Shown in pieces: positions 56,433 through 64,000 of a stretch of DNA of 64,000 nt. Location: positions 1 to 64,000 of the forward strand of contig NZ_VCQU01000006.1 of NCBI RefSeq assembly GCF_012932915.1, written 5' to 3'. The translations under genes were made by a program, and so were the position numbers. Numbering within the stretch: the stretch's first letter is position 1; each line of letters opens with the position of its first letter. The notes under the pieces are model-generated. The model was given only the letters and a program-made list of their open reading frames with translations, was not told where the DNA came from and did not search any database. The stretch comes from Antrihabitans stalactiti. Its GTDB lineage: Bacteria > Actinomycetota > Actinomycetes > Mycobacteriales > Mycobacteriaceae.

Positions 56433-56544
56433 GGCTACAGGATATGCATGCGACCGAACTTGGCGTTTGTCCAGTTGAGGGCATTGCAACTCCGAGAGAA
56501 CTTGAACTTGCAATCAGGGCTGGGTCCGGGTGTAGTATTGCGGA

Positions 56545-56640
56545 CACCTGGACATGTTCCAGGCGTGTTCAGCCCGACCCCCCGGGGCTGAACCCGACGG
56601 CCCTCGCCTCCTCCCCCCCTGGCGAGGGCCGTCCTCTATT
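56545..56640 (+). ncRNA. 6C small RNA (B11 type)
   Basis: Two hairpins with C-rich loops follow each other: GTTCAGCCC/GGGCTGAAC (56567-56593) with loop GACCCCCCG, and GACGGCCCTCGCC/GGCGAGGGCCGTC (56596-56633) with a loop of seven consecutive C, then CTCTATTT. Two stems each with six or more loop cytosines define 6C RNA. TAGTAT at 56533-56538 is a fitting -10. The place between the Rv3661 and Rv3660c homologues, and the strand, match B11 of M. tuberculosis. The RNA uses its C loops to pair with G-rich mRNA leaders. Confidence 0.92.
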
Positions 56641-56790
56641 TCGGGGTAGGTCCGATTCCCGTCGCTGAGACAGCGAAAACGCATGTGGGAGTGGCGGTTA
56701 CCGCCTTCGTGTTGGTTTGGATCGTGCCTGATGCCGACCTCTCGAGGGCTCCGATGACTTCGTGTCAGTTTGGTACGGCAGTACCGAGAG

Positions 56791-56817
56791 TTATCCACAA
56801 GGGCGGAGTTATCCACA
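56791..56817 (+). promoter_or_regulatory. Two tandem DnaA boxes upstream of ssd
   Basis: Perfect DnaA boxes TTATCCACA at 56791-56799 and 56809-56817, in the same direction, within a 12-base direct repeat GAGTTATCCACA with an 18-base period. They lie 53-79 bases before the ssd start, in the promoter zone. A GGTAC-ggca-GTACC dyad (56772-56785) lies just before. The remaining bases 56641-56771 show no gene. Confidence 0.65.
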
Positions 56818-56869
56818 TTCGCGCGGTACCCCCTTTCGCGGCTCTCGGCAGTACCCCAAGCTCGACTCC

Positions 56870-57979
56870 ATGGACCTCGACCAGGCTGTCAGCCGACCCA
56901 CCCCACGGGTCGCGATGCTCGTGCACGACGCAGACCTCCGCGGCGAAATACGCCGGATCGCGGCTGCCGCAGATGTGGTTCTCGACGAAATTGCCGGCGC
57001 CGTCGGTCGCCAGCTCTGGCAGGCACCGCATGTCGTTGTAGTGGACACGCCGACGGCGCAATCTCTCATCCTCGACCGCATGCCGCGTAGGCGCGGAGTC
57101 GTATTGGTGTGCTCGAGTAGCCCCGATCTGAACGACTGGGAGACGGCGTCGGCGCTCGGCGCCGAGCATGTGATCGGCCTTCCCAAGCAGGAATTCGAAT
57201 TGGTCGAAGTGTTCGGCGCCCGATCTGACGCCGACACGGGTGGCGGACCCGTGATCGCGATCGTGGGCGGCCGCGGCGGTGCGGGTGCGTCGACGTTCGC
57301 AGCGGCGTTGGCCGTCTTCGGAGCATCGACGCGATATCGGGCGGACACTCTGCTGATCGACGTCGACAGTGCAGGCGGCGGGATCGATCTGTTGCTCGGT
57401 GCCGAGCACGTTCCGGGGTTGCGGTGGCCCTCACTGGTCCTAGAGGGTGGTCGCGTGTCGCCGGTCGCGCTGCACAACGCATTGCCTTCTGCTGCGCCTG
57501 GGCTGACGGTGCTCGCCTGCGGGCGTGGCGAATTCGCGCTGGACCCGAATCCCGCGGCGGTGTCCGCAGTGATCGAAGCGGGCAGCAGTGCAGGCAACCT
57601 CGTCGTCGGCGACGTGCCGCGACGCCCGTCCGACGCGGGGGATGCCTTCCTCGATGCGGCGGATCTGGTCGTCATCGTGGTGCCCGCCGAACTGCGCGCC
57701 AGTGCCGCAGCAGAAGCTGTGGTGGCGCGCGTCGCGGCACACAGTCGACACTCCGGCCTCGTCGTGCGCGGACCGGCTCCAGGCGGGCTGCGTGGCTCCG
57801 ATATCGCTGCCGCCCTTGGGGTACCGATCCTCGCGGCGGTCCGGCCCGAACCGCGGCTGGCCGATCTGCTCGAACGGGGCGGTCTGCGGTTGCGCCGCCG
57901 GAGCCCGCTGCGCGTCGCCGCTGCGGCCGTGCTCGCAGCGGTGGAAGACCGGACCATTGCGCGAGGTCGGGCCGCATGA
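56870..57979 (+). CDS. ssd: CpaE/Ssd-like septum-site/pilus ATPase (Rv3660c-like)
   Basis: 369 residues; ATG without clear ribosome site. A receiver-like N-terminal domain (VAMLVHDADLRGEIRRI) precedes a MinD/ParA-fold domain with deviant P-loop GGRGGAGASTFAAALA (about residue 130) and LLIDVDSAGGGIDLLLG. It starts the seven-gene Tad-like operon. The M. tuberculosis counterpart was reported to inhibit septation when overproduced; in Tad systems CpaE localises the pilus machine. Downstream start overlaps as ATGA. Confidence 0.9.
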   Translation: MDLDQAVSRPTPRVAMLVHDADLRGEIRRIAAAADVVLDEIAGAVGRQLWQAPHVVVVDTPTAQSLILDRMPRRRGVVLVCSSSPDLNDWETASALGAEHVIGLPKQEFELVEVFGARSDADTGGGPVIAIVGGRGGAGASTFAAALAVFGASTRYRADTLLIDVDSAGGGIDLLLGAEHVPGLRWPSLVLEGGRVSPVALHNALPSAAPGLTVLACGRGEFALDPNPAAVSAVIEAGSSAGNLVVGDVPRRPSDAGDAFLDAADLVVIVVPAELRASAAAEAVVARVAAHSRHSGLVVRGPAPGGLRGSDIAAALGVPILAAVRPEPRLADLLERGGLRLRRRSPLRVAAAAVLAAVEDRTIARGRAA

Positions 57980-59151
57980 GCGCGATCGTTACCGCGGACC
58001 TGCTGGATCGCGTTCGCGATCGGCTCGCCGAGACCACGAGTGAGCCTTCGCCTGCCATGGTCGCCGCAGCACTACGTGCCGAAGCTGGCGGCGTGCTCGG
58101 CGACACCGATCTGCTCCGTGCTCTGCGGCTGCTGGAGACCGAGTTCACCGGCGTCGGTCCGCTTGATCCGCTGCTCGCCGATCCGGCGGTCGCGGACGTA
58201 TTGGTGACAGCACCTGACGAGGTATGGGTCGATCGAGGCCGTGGATTACAACGCACCACAACGCGATTCGCAGACGAAGCCGCGGTCCGTCGGCTGGCAC
58301 AACGGCTCGCGCTCGCCGCAGGCAGACGGTTGGACGATGCGCAGCCCTGGGTGGACGGTCGGTTACCAGGCGTCGGTCACTCTGGGTTCGGCGTCCGGCT
58401 TCATGCGGTGCTCGCGCCGATCTCGCAAGGTGGGACGTGTCTGTCGCTACGCGTCCTGCGCCCGGCGACGCAAGGTCTCGACGCGTTGGTCGCCGGGGGA
58501 GCAATCGCGCCGGACGCACACGCACTCCTGCTTCGGGTTGTCGCTGCGCGCCTGGCGTTCCTGGTCGTCGGCGGCACCGGCGCAGGCAAGACAACACTCC
58601 TTTCCGCGCTGCTCGCACAGGTCGACACCACCGAGCGGATCGTGTGTGTCGAGGATGCGGCCGAGTTGGCACCACCGCATCCACACGTCGTTCGGTTGGT
58701 CGCTCGAGCGCCGAATGTCGAGGGAGTCGGCGAGGTGACGGTCCGAGATCTTGTTCGGCAGGCGTTACGAATGCGGCCTGACCGCATCGTGGTGGGCGAG
58801 GTCCGTGGGGCCGAGGTCATCGACCTGCTCACTGCTTTGAACACCGGTCACGACGGCGGCGCGGGAACGGTCCATGCCAACTCGCCGGAGGAAGTCCCTG
58901 CCCGACTCGAAGCGCTTGCAGCACTGGGCGGAATGGATCGCGCAGCACTGCACAGTCAGCTGGCAGCTGCGGTGCAGGTCGTGCTGCACGTGCATCGCCG
59001 CGCCGACGGGACTCGCAGACTCGTCGAAATCGGTCTTGTGCGTAGGGAGGCGAATGGGCTGGTTGGCATTGTTCCCGCCTGGTCTGCCATCGGTGTCGAG
59101 CCTGCGGCAGGAGCATTGAATGCACTGCTGGACAGGAGGTCCGGGCTGTGA
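57976..59151 (+). CDS. tadA: TadA/CpaF secretion ATPase
   Basis: 391 residues. A helical N-terminal domain is followed by a type II/IV secretion ATPase core: Walker A VVGGTGAGKTTLLSALL (about residue 199), Asp box VCVEDAAEL, Walker B MRPDRIVVGEVRG and GTVHANSPEE. It powers pilin assembly at the inner membrane. Homologue of Rv3659c. Confidence 0.95.
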   Translation: MSAIVTADLLDRVRDRLAETTSEPSPAMVAAALRAEAGGVLGDTDLLRALRLLETEFTGVGPLDPLLADPAVADVLVTAPDEVWVDRGRGLQRTTTRFADEAAVRRLAQRLALAAGRRLDDAQPWVDGRLPGVGHSGFGVRLHAVLAPISQGGTCLSLRVLRPATQGLDALVAGGAIAPDAHALLLRVVAARLAFLVVGGTGAGKTTLLSALLAQVDTTERIVCVEDAAELAPPHPHVVRLVARAPNVEGVGEVTVRDLVRQALRMRPDRIVVGEVRGAEVIDLLTALNTGHDGGAGTVHANSPEEVPARLEALAALGGMDRAALHSQLAAAVQVVLHVHRRADGTRRLVEIGLVRREANGLVGIVPAWSAIGVEPAAGALNALLDRRSGL

Positions 59152-59936
59152 TTGTCGGGTTGGTCCTCACTTCGCTCGCGGTGCTCGTGCTACCGGGGCG
59201 AGCGTCCGGTCGCCGGTTCGACGTGTGCTATCCGCAGCCGCGCCCTGCTCGGCGGCGGGTACCCGATTCGTCGGTTTTGGTCGGATTGGTGTGTATCGCT
59301 GCACTGTTGGTGAGCGGTCCGCATGCGGTGATTGCGTGCGGGATTGCGTCGATGACAGTGCGGCATCGATACCTCCGCGCTCGGCGTGACCGGATGTACC
59401 AACTCGAGCGGCGAAAGTTGTTGGACGGGTTGGAGATACTGATCGGCGAACTCCGAGTCGGTGCCCATCCGTCCGCGGCCTGTGAGGCAGCGGCAGCCGA
59501 ATGCAGCGGGGCCGCGGCGCAAACCTTCGCGGTCGCCGCTGCGCGAAGTCGGCTGGGTGGCAGCGCTGCTTCCGGTGTCCGCGGCGAATCATCCGTCGTT
59601 GCAGCAGAATTTGCTCGCATTGCAGTCGCATGGCGGGTCGCCGAGAAACATGGTCTCGCCCTTGCTGAGCTGCTCGAAGCCGCGCGGTCGGATCTGCTCG
59701 GACGCATACGCTTTCGCAGTCGGACCGAGTCGGCTCTGGCCGGCGCTCGAGCGACAGGCGCGGTGCTGGCTGGATTGCCCTTGCTCGGTCTGGTGCTCGG
59801 CCACTTGATGGGTGCGTCGCCCCTGCGGGTGCTCCTGGGCGGCGGGTTCGGCGGCGCGTTGTTGATTGCAGGCACCGTGTTCGCCTGCGCCGGTTTGCTG
59901 TGGACTGACGCCATCACCGGCCGGGTCGTGGCATGA
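59148..59936 (+). CDS. tadB: TadB-like inner-membrane secretion protein
   Basis: 262 residues, GTG overlapping tadA. A type II secretion F domain (ERRKLLDGLEILIGELRVGA, then LIGRIRFRSRTESALAG-like stretch) lies between N-terminal helices and two C-terminal helices. It forms the membrane platform with the next protein. Matches Rv3658c. Confidence 0.88.
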   Translation: MIVGLVLTSLAVLVLPGRASGRRFDVCYPQPRPARRRVPDSSVLVGLVCIAALLVSGPHAVIACGIASMTVRHRYLRARRDRMYQLERRKLLDGLEILIGELRVGAHPSAACEAAAAECSGAAAQTFAVAAARSRLGGSAASGVRGESSVVAAEFARIAVAWRVAEKHGLALAELLEAARSDLLGRIRFRSRTESALAGARATGAVLAGLPLLGLVLGHLMGASPLRVLLGGGFGGALLIAGTVFACAGLLWTDAITGRVVA

Positions 59937-60511
59937 CGACTTTCGCGATCGCCATGGTTTCGGCGGCAATCCTCGCACTGCCGCCACCCACGAGTGCCGC
60001 TCGTCGGCTCGGTGGCCTGCAACTGACGGTTGTCGACGATCGCCAGGCTGCACCGAAAGACGATCCGCATGCTGTCGCTTCGACTTTCGACCTGCTCGCC
60101 GCATGTCTGCGCGCAGGGCTACCGATGGCCACGGCGGCGGCAACGGTCGCAGAGAGTTCGCCTGCGCCACTGTCGATGTCACTCCGCCGAGCCGCAGATC
60201 TGCTTGCGCTCGGAGCCGACGCGGCAACAGCGTGGCAGGACGCTTCGTCGGATCCCGCGACCGAGTCGCTCGCCCGAATGGCCCGCAGATCGGCTCGCTC
60301 GGGCTCGTCGCTTGCCGGCGCGATGACGGAGTTGGCACTCCAGAGACGCACAGAGGCAGAGGATGCTGCGGGAGCACAGGCGGAGCGAGCGGGTGTCTTG
60401 ATCAGTGGTCCGCTCGGGTTGTGCTTTCTACCCGCGTTCATCTGTCTCGGCATCGTCCCGGTAGTGGTCGGTCTCGCGGGCCATGTGCTCGGCGGCGGTG
60501 GATTGCTGTGA
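59933..60511 (+). CDS. tadC: TadC-like inner-membrane secretion protein
   Basis: 192 residues, ATG overlapping tadB. A short F domain (FDLLAACLRAGLPMATAAAT, then RMARRSARSGSSLAGAMTEL) and a C-terminal pair of helices. Smaller than proteobacterial TadC, typical of actinobacteria (Rv3657c). Confidence 0.87.
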   Translation: MTTFAIAMVSAAILALPPPTSAARRLGGLQLTVVDDRQAAPKDDPHAVASTFDLLAACLRAGLPMATAAATVAESSPAPLSMSLRRAADLLALGADAATAWQDASSDPATESLARMARRSARSGSSLAGAMTELALQRRTEAEDAAGAQAERAGVLISGPLGLCFLPAFICLGIVPVVVGLAGHVLGGGGLL

Positions 60512-60565
60512 TCACGAAACTTCGGCGCGGACTTGCCGCGCCGGGAAACAAAGGAGGGGAATCCG

Positions 60566-60769
60566 ATGGTGAAGTCGGCTTATCGGGAGTTGCAGACGCG
60601 GCTGTTGCTGGCGGTGACAGAGGAAGACGGAATGAGCACCGCCGAATACGCAATCGGCACGATCGCAGCAGCCGCTTTTGGTGCGGTCCTGTACACAGTC
60701 GTCACGGGAGACTCCATCGTCAACGCACTGACGAGGATCATCGACAAGGCACTGAGCACGTCGGTCTAG
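60566..60769 (+). CDS. Flp-like pilin (DUF4244)
   Basis: 67 residues, ATG with AAGGAGGGG upstream, the strongest site in the operon and fitting a major structural product. EDGMSTAEYAIGTIAAAAFG has the pilin cleavage-zone features: Glu five residues after the Gly, Tyr after it, then a hydrophobic helix. Processing by a prepilin peptidase is expected before the MSTAEY segment; no peptidase gene is in the window. Matches Rv3656c. Confidence 0.9.
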   Translation: MVKSAYRELQTRLLLAVTEEDGMSTAEYAIGTIAAAAFGAVLYTVVTGDSIVNALTRIIDKALSTSV

Positions 60770-60789
60770 TCCGAGGCGACCGCGGTGCC

Positions 60790-61101
60790 GTGACCGTGGA
60801 GGCGGCGATCGCAATTGCGTCGATCATGGTGGTCGTCGTCATGTGCATCGGGGCGGTGCTTGCCACATCGATGCACATCAGGTGCGTCGACGCTGCTCGG
60901 GAAGCGGCGCGGCTGGCAGCGCGGGGTGATGAGACGAATGCGGAGGCATCGGCCCATCGGGTCGCGCCGGACGGAGCTCACGTCTCGGTCCGGACCGAAG
61001 GCGACCACGTCGTCGCCACGGTCAGCGTCGAAATGGCTCTCCTGCCGCTGATCGAGATATCCGCCGAGGCGGTGGCGGCCGTGGAACCGGAGGCCGAATG
61101 A
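60790..61101 (+). CDS. TadE-like pseudopilin
   Basis: 103 residues from GTG 60790; the true start may lie up to 20 codons upstream, overlapping the pilin gene. TVEAAIAIASIMVVVVMCIGA is the TadE hydrophobic segment with Glu at position 5 of the mature protein, followed by CVDAAREAARLAARGD, conserved in Rv3655c. Likely minor pilin, membrane-anchored with the rest outside. Overlaps the next gene by ATGA. Confidence 0.82.
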   Translation: MTVEAAIAIASIMVVVVMCIGAVLATSMHIRCVDAAREAARLAARGDETNAEASAHRVAPDGAHVSVRTEGDHVVATVSVEMALLPLIEISAEAVAAVEPEAE

Positions 61102-61451
61102 AGCGACTCGCCGACGACCACGGGGTGGCAACGGTGTTCGCGAGCTTCGTGATGCTGGCGCTGCTCGTGGTCGCCGTCTCGATCGTGCAGGTCGGGTCGT
61201 CTGTCGCGGCTCGGCATCGGGCGCAGTCCGCTGCCGACCTCGCGGCACTGGCTGCGGCCGGAGCGCTCGACGATGGTGACGAGTCTGCCTGTAGTGCAGC
61301 CGAAACCATCGCGCACCGGATGTCGGTCAGTGTCGCGACCTGCATGGTCGAGGACTGGGATGTGGTGGTGACCGTGACGGCCACGAAGGAACTTGCCGCG
61401 TTCGGATCCAAGGAGGTCAGGGCTGTCGCGCGCGCCGGGCCGGTCGAGTAG
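61098..61451 (+). CDS. TadE-like protein of the helicase/secretion neighbourhood (Rv3654c-like)
   Basis: 117 residues. A short cytosolic start ([13 protein letters not shown]) leads into a membrane helix and then [20 protein letters not shown], the conserved stretch of this family. Two Cys (about 64 and 81) may form a disulfide outside. Last gene of the Tad operon; 28 bases precede the transporter gene. Confidence 0.88.
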   Translation: MKRLADDHGVATVFASFVMLALLVVAVSIVQVGSSVAARHRAQSAADLAALAAAGALDDGDESACSAAETIAHRMSVSVATCMVEDWDVVVTVTATKELAAFGSKEVRAVARAGPVE

Positions 61452-61479
61452 GTCTCGAAGACGGGACATCGGTGGCAAT

Positions 61480-63426
61480 ATGCGAGCGGTGACAACCCCG
61501 GTTGAGTCGCGGCTGCGGCATTGGCTGCTCGCGGATATCCACGAGCACGACATTCCCATGAAACGTACGGAGGCCGAGCAGACCGAGAAGAAACATCCGT
61601 GGTGGAAGGTCATGTGCCTTACCGGCGTCGACTATTTCTCCACGCTCGGGTACCAACCCGGCATCGCGGCGCTGGCTGCCGGGGTGTTGTCGCCGTTGGC
61701 GACTCTGGTGTTGGTTGCGCTGACGCTGTTCGGAGCACTGCCGGTGTATCGGCGCGTGGCGCGGGAGAGTCCACGCGGGGAGGGCTCGATTGCCATGCTC
61801 GCGAACCTGTTGCCCAAATGGAGCGGAAAGCTCTTCATCCTGGTCTTACTAGGCTTCGCAGCGACCGACTTCATCATCACGATCACGCTGTCTGCCGCAG
61901 ACGGTGCCGCGCACCTCATCGAGAATCCGTTCGCGCCGAGCGCGTTTCAGGACCAAAACCTGTGGATCACGTTGGTCCTGCTTGCGTTGCTTGCTGCCGT
62001 CTTCTTGCGTGGCTTCAGTGAAGCTATCGGCATCGCAGTAGCGCTCGTCGGTGTATTTCTCGCGCTCAACTTCGTCGTGGTCGTCGTCGGCATGGCCAAA
62101 ATTCTGTCGGCCGAGTCGCTGGTGACCGACTGGACGCACGCGATGACCGCAGAGCACGGCAGTCCGTGGGCGATGCTCGGTGTCTCGTTGCTCGTGTTCC
62201 CGAAACTGGCGCTAGGCCTCTCGGGTTTCGAGACTGGCGTCGCCGTGATGCCGCAGATCAAAGGCGACCCGGGCGATACCGACGAAGTGCCCACCGGGCG
62301 GATCCGCGGTGCCCGCCACCTGCTCCTCACGTCAGCGTTGATCATGAGCGGATTCCTCGTCGTCACGAGCTTCATGACGACCGTCTTGATTCCCGAGGAC
62401 GAATTCAAAGCTGGTGGCGAGGCGAACGGTCGAGCGCTCGCGTACTTGGCGCACAAGCATCTCGGCGAAATATTCGGCACCGCCTACGACGTGAGCACGA
62501 TCGCGATCCTCTGGTTCGCCGGTGCCTCGGCGATGGCCGGTTTGCTGAATCTGGTTCCGCGTTACCTGCCGCGATTCGGGATGGCGCCCGAGTGGGGCCA
62601 GGCGGTGCGGCCGCTGGTGCTGGTGTTCGCCGTCGCGTCGTTCGGGATCACGTGGTATTTCGACGCCGATGTCGACGCGCAGGGTTCGGCGTACGCGACC
62701 GGCGTGTTGGTTCTCATCACGTCGGCGTCGGTCGCGGTCGCATTGTCAGCCGCTCGAAAAGGCGAGCACGCCAAGACAGTCGGCTTCGCGCTGGTTGCAG
62801 TGGTCTTCGTCTACACGACGATCGCGAACATTTTCGAGCGCCCCGAAGGTTTGCAGATCGCGATCCTGTTCGTCCTCGCAATCGTGACCGTGTCGTTCGT
62901 GTCGAGAATCCTTCGGTCGTTCGAGCTGCGCGCGATCGAGGTCACTTTCGACGATGCCGCGCTGGAGTTGCTGGAGGACGCCGCGGAGTACGGCGCCATT
63001 CGGATCGTCACGCACGACAACGAGGACGTCAGCGAGGCCGAATACCGCGACAAGGAAGCAACTCAGCGGCGGGAGAGTCGGCTCCCCGGCGCCGAGCCCA
63101 TCGTGTTTCTCGAGGTGACCATCGTCGACGCATCGGAGTTCAGCACCGACATCCACGTGCGCGGCAGGCATCAGGGCGAGTACCGGATTCTCTGCGTCGA
63201 CAGTGCTGTCATCCCGAATACGATCGCCGCGATCCTGCTAGCGATCCGCGACCGCTTCGGCACGATTCCGCACGTCTACTTCGAATGGACCGAGGGAAAC
63301 CCCGTCGTCAACTTGCTGAAATTCCTGTTCGTTGGCGAAGGCGAGGTCGCGCCGGTAACCCGCGAAGTGCTGCGCCGCGCCGAACCTGACATCGAGCGCC
63401 GTCCGCACGTTCACGTCGACAGTTAG
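61480..63426 (+). CDS. APC-superfamily transporter with C-terminal soluble domain
   Basis: 648 residues from ATG 61480; a Met at residue 27 is an alternative. About twelve helices from residue 45 ([20 protein letters not shown]) to 500, then a 150-residue cytosolic domain ([20 protein letters not shown] onward, with [11 protein letters not shown]). The length and tail match large actinobacterial APC-type amino acid or potassium-uptake-like permeases. Substrate unknown. Its stop overlaps the convergent helicase stop by four bases. Confidence 0.83.
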   Translation: MRAVTTPVESRLRHWLLADIHEHDIPMKRTEAEQTEKKHPWWKVMCLTGVDYFSTLGYQPGIAALAAGVLSPLATLVLVALTLFGALPVYRRVARESPRGEGSIAMLANLLPKWSGKLFILVLLGFAATDFIITITLSAADGAAHLIENPFAPSAFQDQNLWITLVLLALLAAVFLRGFSEAIGIAVALVGVFLALNFVVVVVGMAKILSAESLVTDWTHAMTAEHGSPWAMLGVSLLVFPKLALGLSGFETGVAVMPQIKGDPGDTDEVPTGRIRGARHLLLTSALIMSGFLVVTSFMTTVLIPEDEFKAGGEANGRALAYLAHKHLGEIFGTAYDVSTIAILWFAGASAMAGLLNLVPRYLPRFGMAPEWGQAVRPLVLVFAVASFGITWYFDADVDAQGSAYATGVLVLITSASVAVALSAARKGEHAKTVGFALVAVVFVYTTIANIFERPEGLQIAILFVLAIVTVSFVSRILRSFELRAIEVTFDDAALELLEDAAEYGAIRIVTHDNEDVSEAEYRDKEATQRRESRLPGAEPIVFLEVTIVDASEFSTDIHVRGRHQGEYRILCVDSAVIPNTIAAILLAIRDRFGTIPHVYFEWTEGNPVVNLLKFLFVGEGEVAPVTREVLRRAEPDIERRPHVHVDS

Positions 63427-64000
63427 CCGAGTTCCGCGACGACCGCGCTCAACAGGCGAACAGCGCCATCCTTGTCGAGCGGGTGATTTCCGTTGCCGCA
63501 CTTGGGGGATTGGATACAGGACGGGCACCCCGCGCCGCATTCGCAGTCTGCGATGGCGTCGCGCGTTGCGGTCAGCCAGGTCAGGATTTCTTCGTGTCCG
63601 CGATCGGCAAATCCTGCGCCGCCCTGATGCCCGTCGTAGACGAAGACGCTGGGTAGTCCGGTGTCGGGGTGCAGCGCGGTAGACACACCGCCGATATCGC
63701 CGCGGTCGCAGGTCGCGACCAGCGGCAGCAGTCCGATCGCCGCGTGTTCGGCGGCGTGCAATGCGCCAGGAACGCGATCGTCGGGGATTCCCGCAGCTGC
63801 CAACAGCTTTGCCGTCACCGTGTACAGGACCGCGCGAGTGTGCAACGTCTGTACCGGCATATCGAGATCGACCGAGTCCAATACTTGACCGGACAACATC
63901 TTTCGCAAGTAGCCCACTACTTGGCTGTTCACCTCGACCCGCACCAACGAGACCCGGACCTCGCCGTAGCCGTCTTCGGAAAGGACCTCGTCGATAGCGA
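63423..64000 (-). CDS. DEAD/DEAH-box helicase, C-terminal DUF1998 part (cut by window end)
   Basis: Only the last 192 codons are present; the frame remains open to the right edge. The zinc-binding cluster [20 protein letters not shown] near the end, preceded by [16 protein letters not shown], is the DUF1998 signature of Rv3649-type helicases (MrfA-like, DNA repair). In related genomes this helicase adjoins the Tad cluster, hence the term helicase/secretion neighbourhood. Confidence 0.92.
   Translation of the reverse strand, partial: AIDEVLSEDGYGEVRVSLVRVEVNSQVVGYLRKMLSGQVLDSVDLDMPVQTLHTRAVLYTVTAKLLAAAGIPDDRVPGALHAAEHAAIGLLPLVATCDRGDIGGVSTALHPDTGLPSVFVYDGHQGGAGFADRGHEEILTWLTATRDAIADCECGAGCPSCIQSPKCGNGNHPLDKDGAVRLLSAVVAELG

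Noticed and set aside
56772-56817. Chromosomal replication origin
   Set aside because: Only two DnaA boxes and no dnaA, dnaN, parA/parB or AT-rich unwinding element nearby.

Overview
The window is chromosomal DNA of a high-GC actinomycete of the order Mycobacteriales, most like a Rhodococcus- or Nocardia-type member of Nocardiaceae. The basis is family content and gene order. From about 32 kb to the right end the layout follows, inverted, the Mycobacterium tuberculosis stretch from the Rv3683/ponA2 region down to Rv3649, including both small RNAs of that stretch. leuA, ask and asd, neighbours in M. tuberculosis, lie further left. The PknG operon (Rv0410c-Rv0412c type), distant in M. tuberculosis, is joined next to leuA. 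I saw no IS element, prophage, CRISPR array or rRNA. The genus is my inference; no marker gene settles it.

Left part (0-12.4 kb, all minus strand). One long, mostly overlapping operon runs glnX-glnH-coiled-coil protein-pknG-PP2C phosphatase-VWA protein-FHA protein, followed after 149 bases by a MinD-like ATPase of the ESX-associated type. It looks like a complete amino-acid-sensing Ser/Thr phosphorylation module. Kinase, phosphatase and FHA reader all start with the same kind of zinc ribbon. Upstream lies leuA with a 13-codon leader peptide containing three consecutive Leu codons.

Middle-left (12.4-31 kb). An accessory stretch holds a TetR-type HTH fused to an unrecognised domain, a GMC oxidoreductase, a lone AlkB hydroxylase, a voltage-sensor-like membrane protein with an NTF2-like partner, LtrA, and an SRPBCC/winged-helix pair. 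Next come ask-asd (with the internal beta-subunit start), an orphan VbhA-like antitoxin, a secreted serine hydrolase and an APC transporter. An SDR-ceramidase operon, an exonuclease III gene broken by an in-frame TGA, a NUDIX hydrolase, a 19-residue membrane microprotein and tRNA-Pro(CGG) complete the stretch.

Middle-right (31-49 kb). This conserved block holds a metallophosphoesterase, yqeY, ponA2, whiB4, two ArsA-like ATPases, DUF4177, RidA, an MBL hydrolase, crp, nth, a TlpA-like protein, a CoA NUDIX, marP, an EphE-like protein, a holin-like protein, nhaA, a 26-residue acidic small protein and acs. It covers wall synthesis, redox and acid stress, global cAMP control and acetate activation.

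Right part (49-64 kb). A dipeptide/oligopeptide ABC operon ends in a degenerate Fic protein. It is followed by an Ms1-type RNA, a HAD phosphatase, the 6C RNA, and a Tad-like secretion/pilus operon (ssd-tadA-tadB-tadC-pilin-TadE-TadE-like). An APC-type transporter and the C-terminal end of a DUF1998 helicase close the window. Two perfect tandem DnaA boxes precede ssd.

Two or three related families of perfect hairpin repeats recur between genes. They sit mostly at 3' ends, and some supply the stop codon of the adjoining gene.
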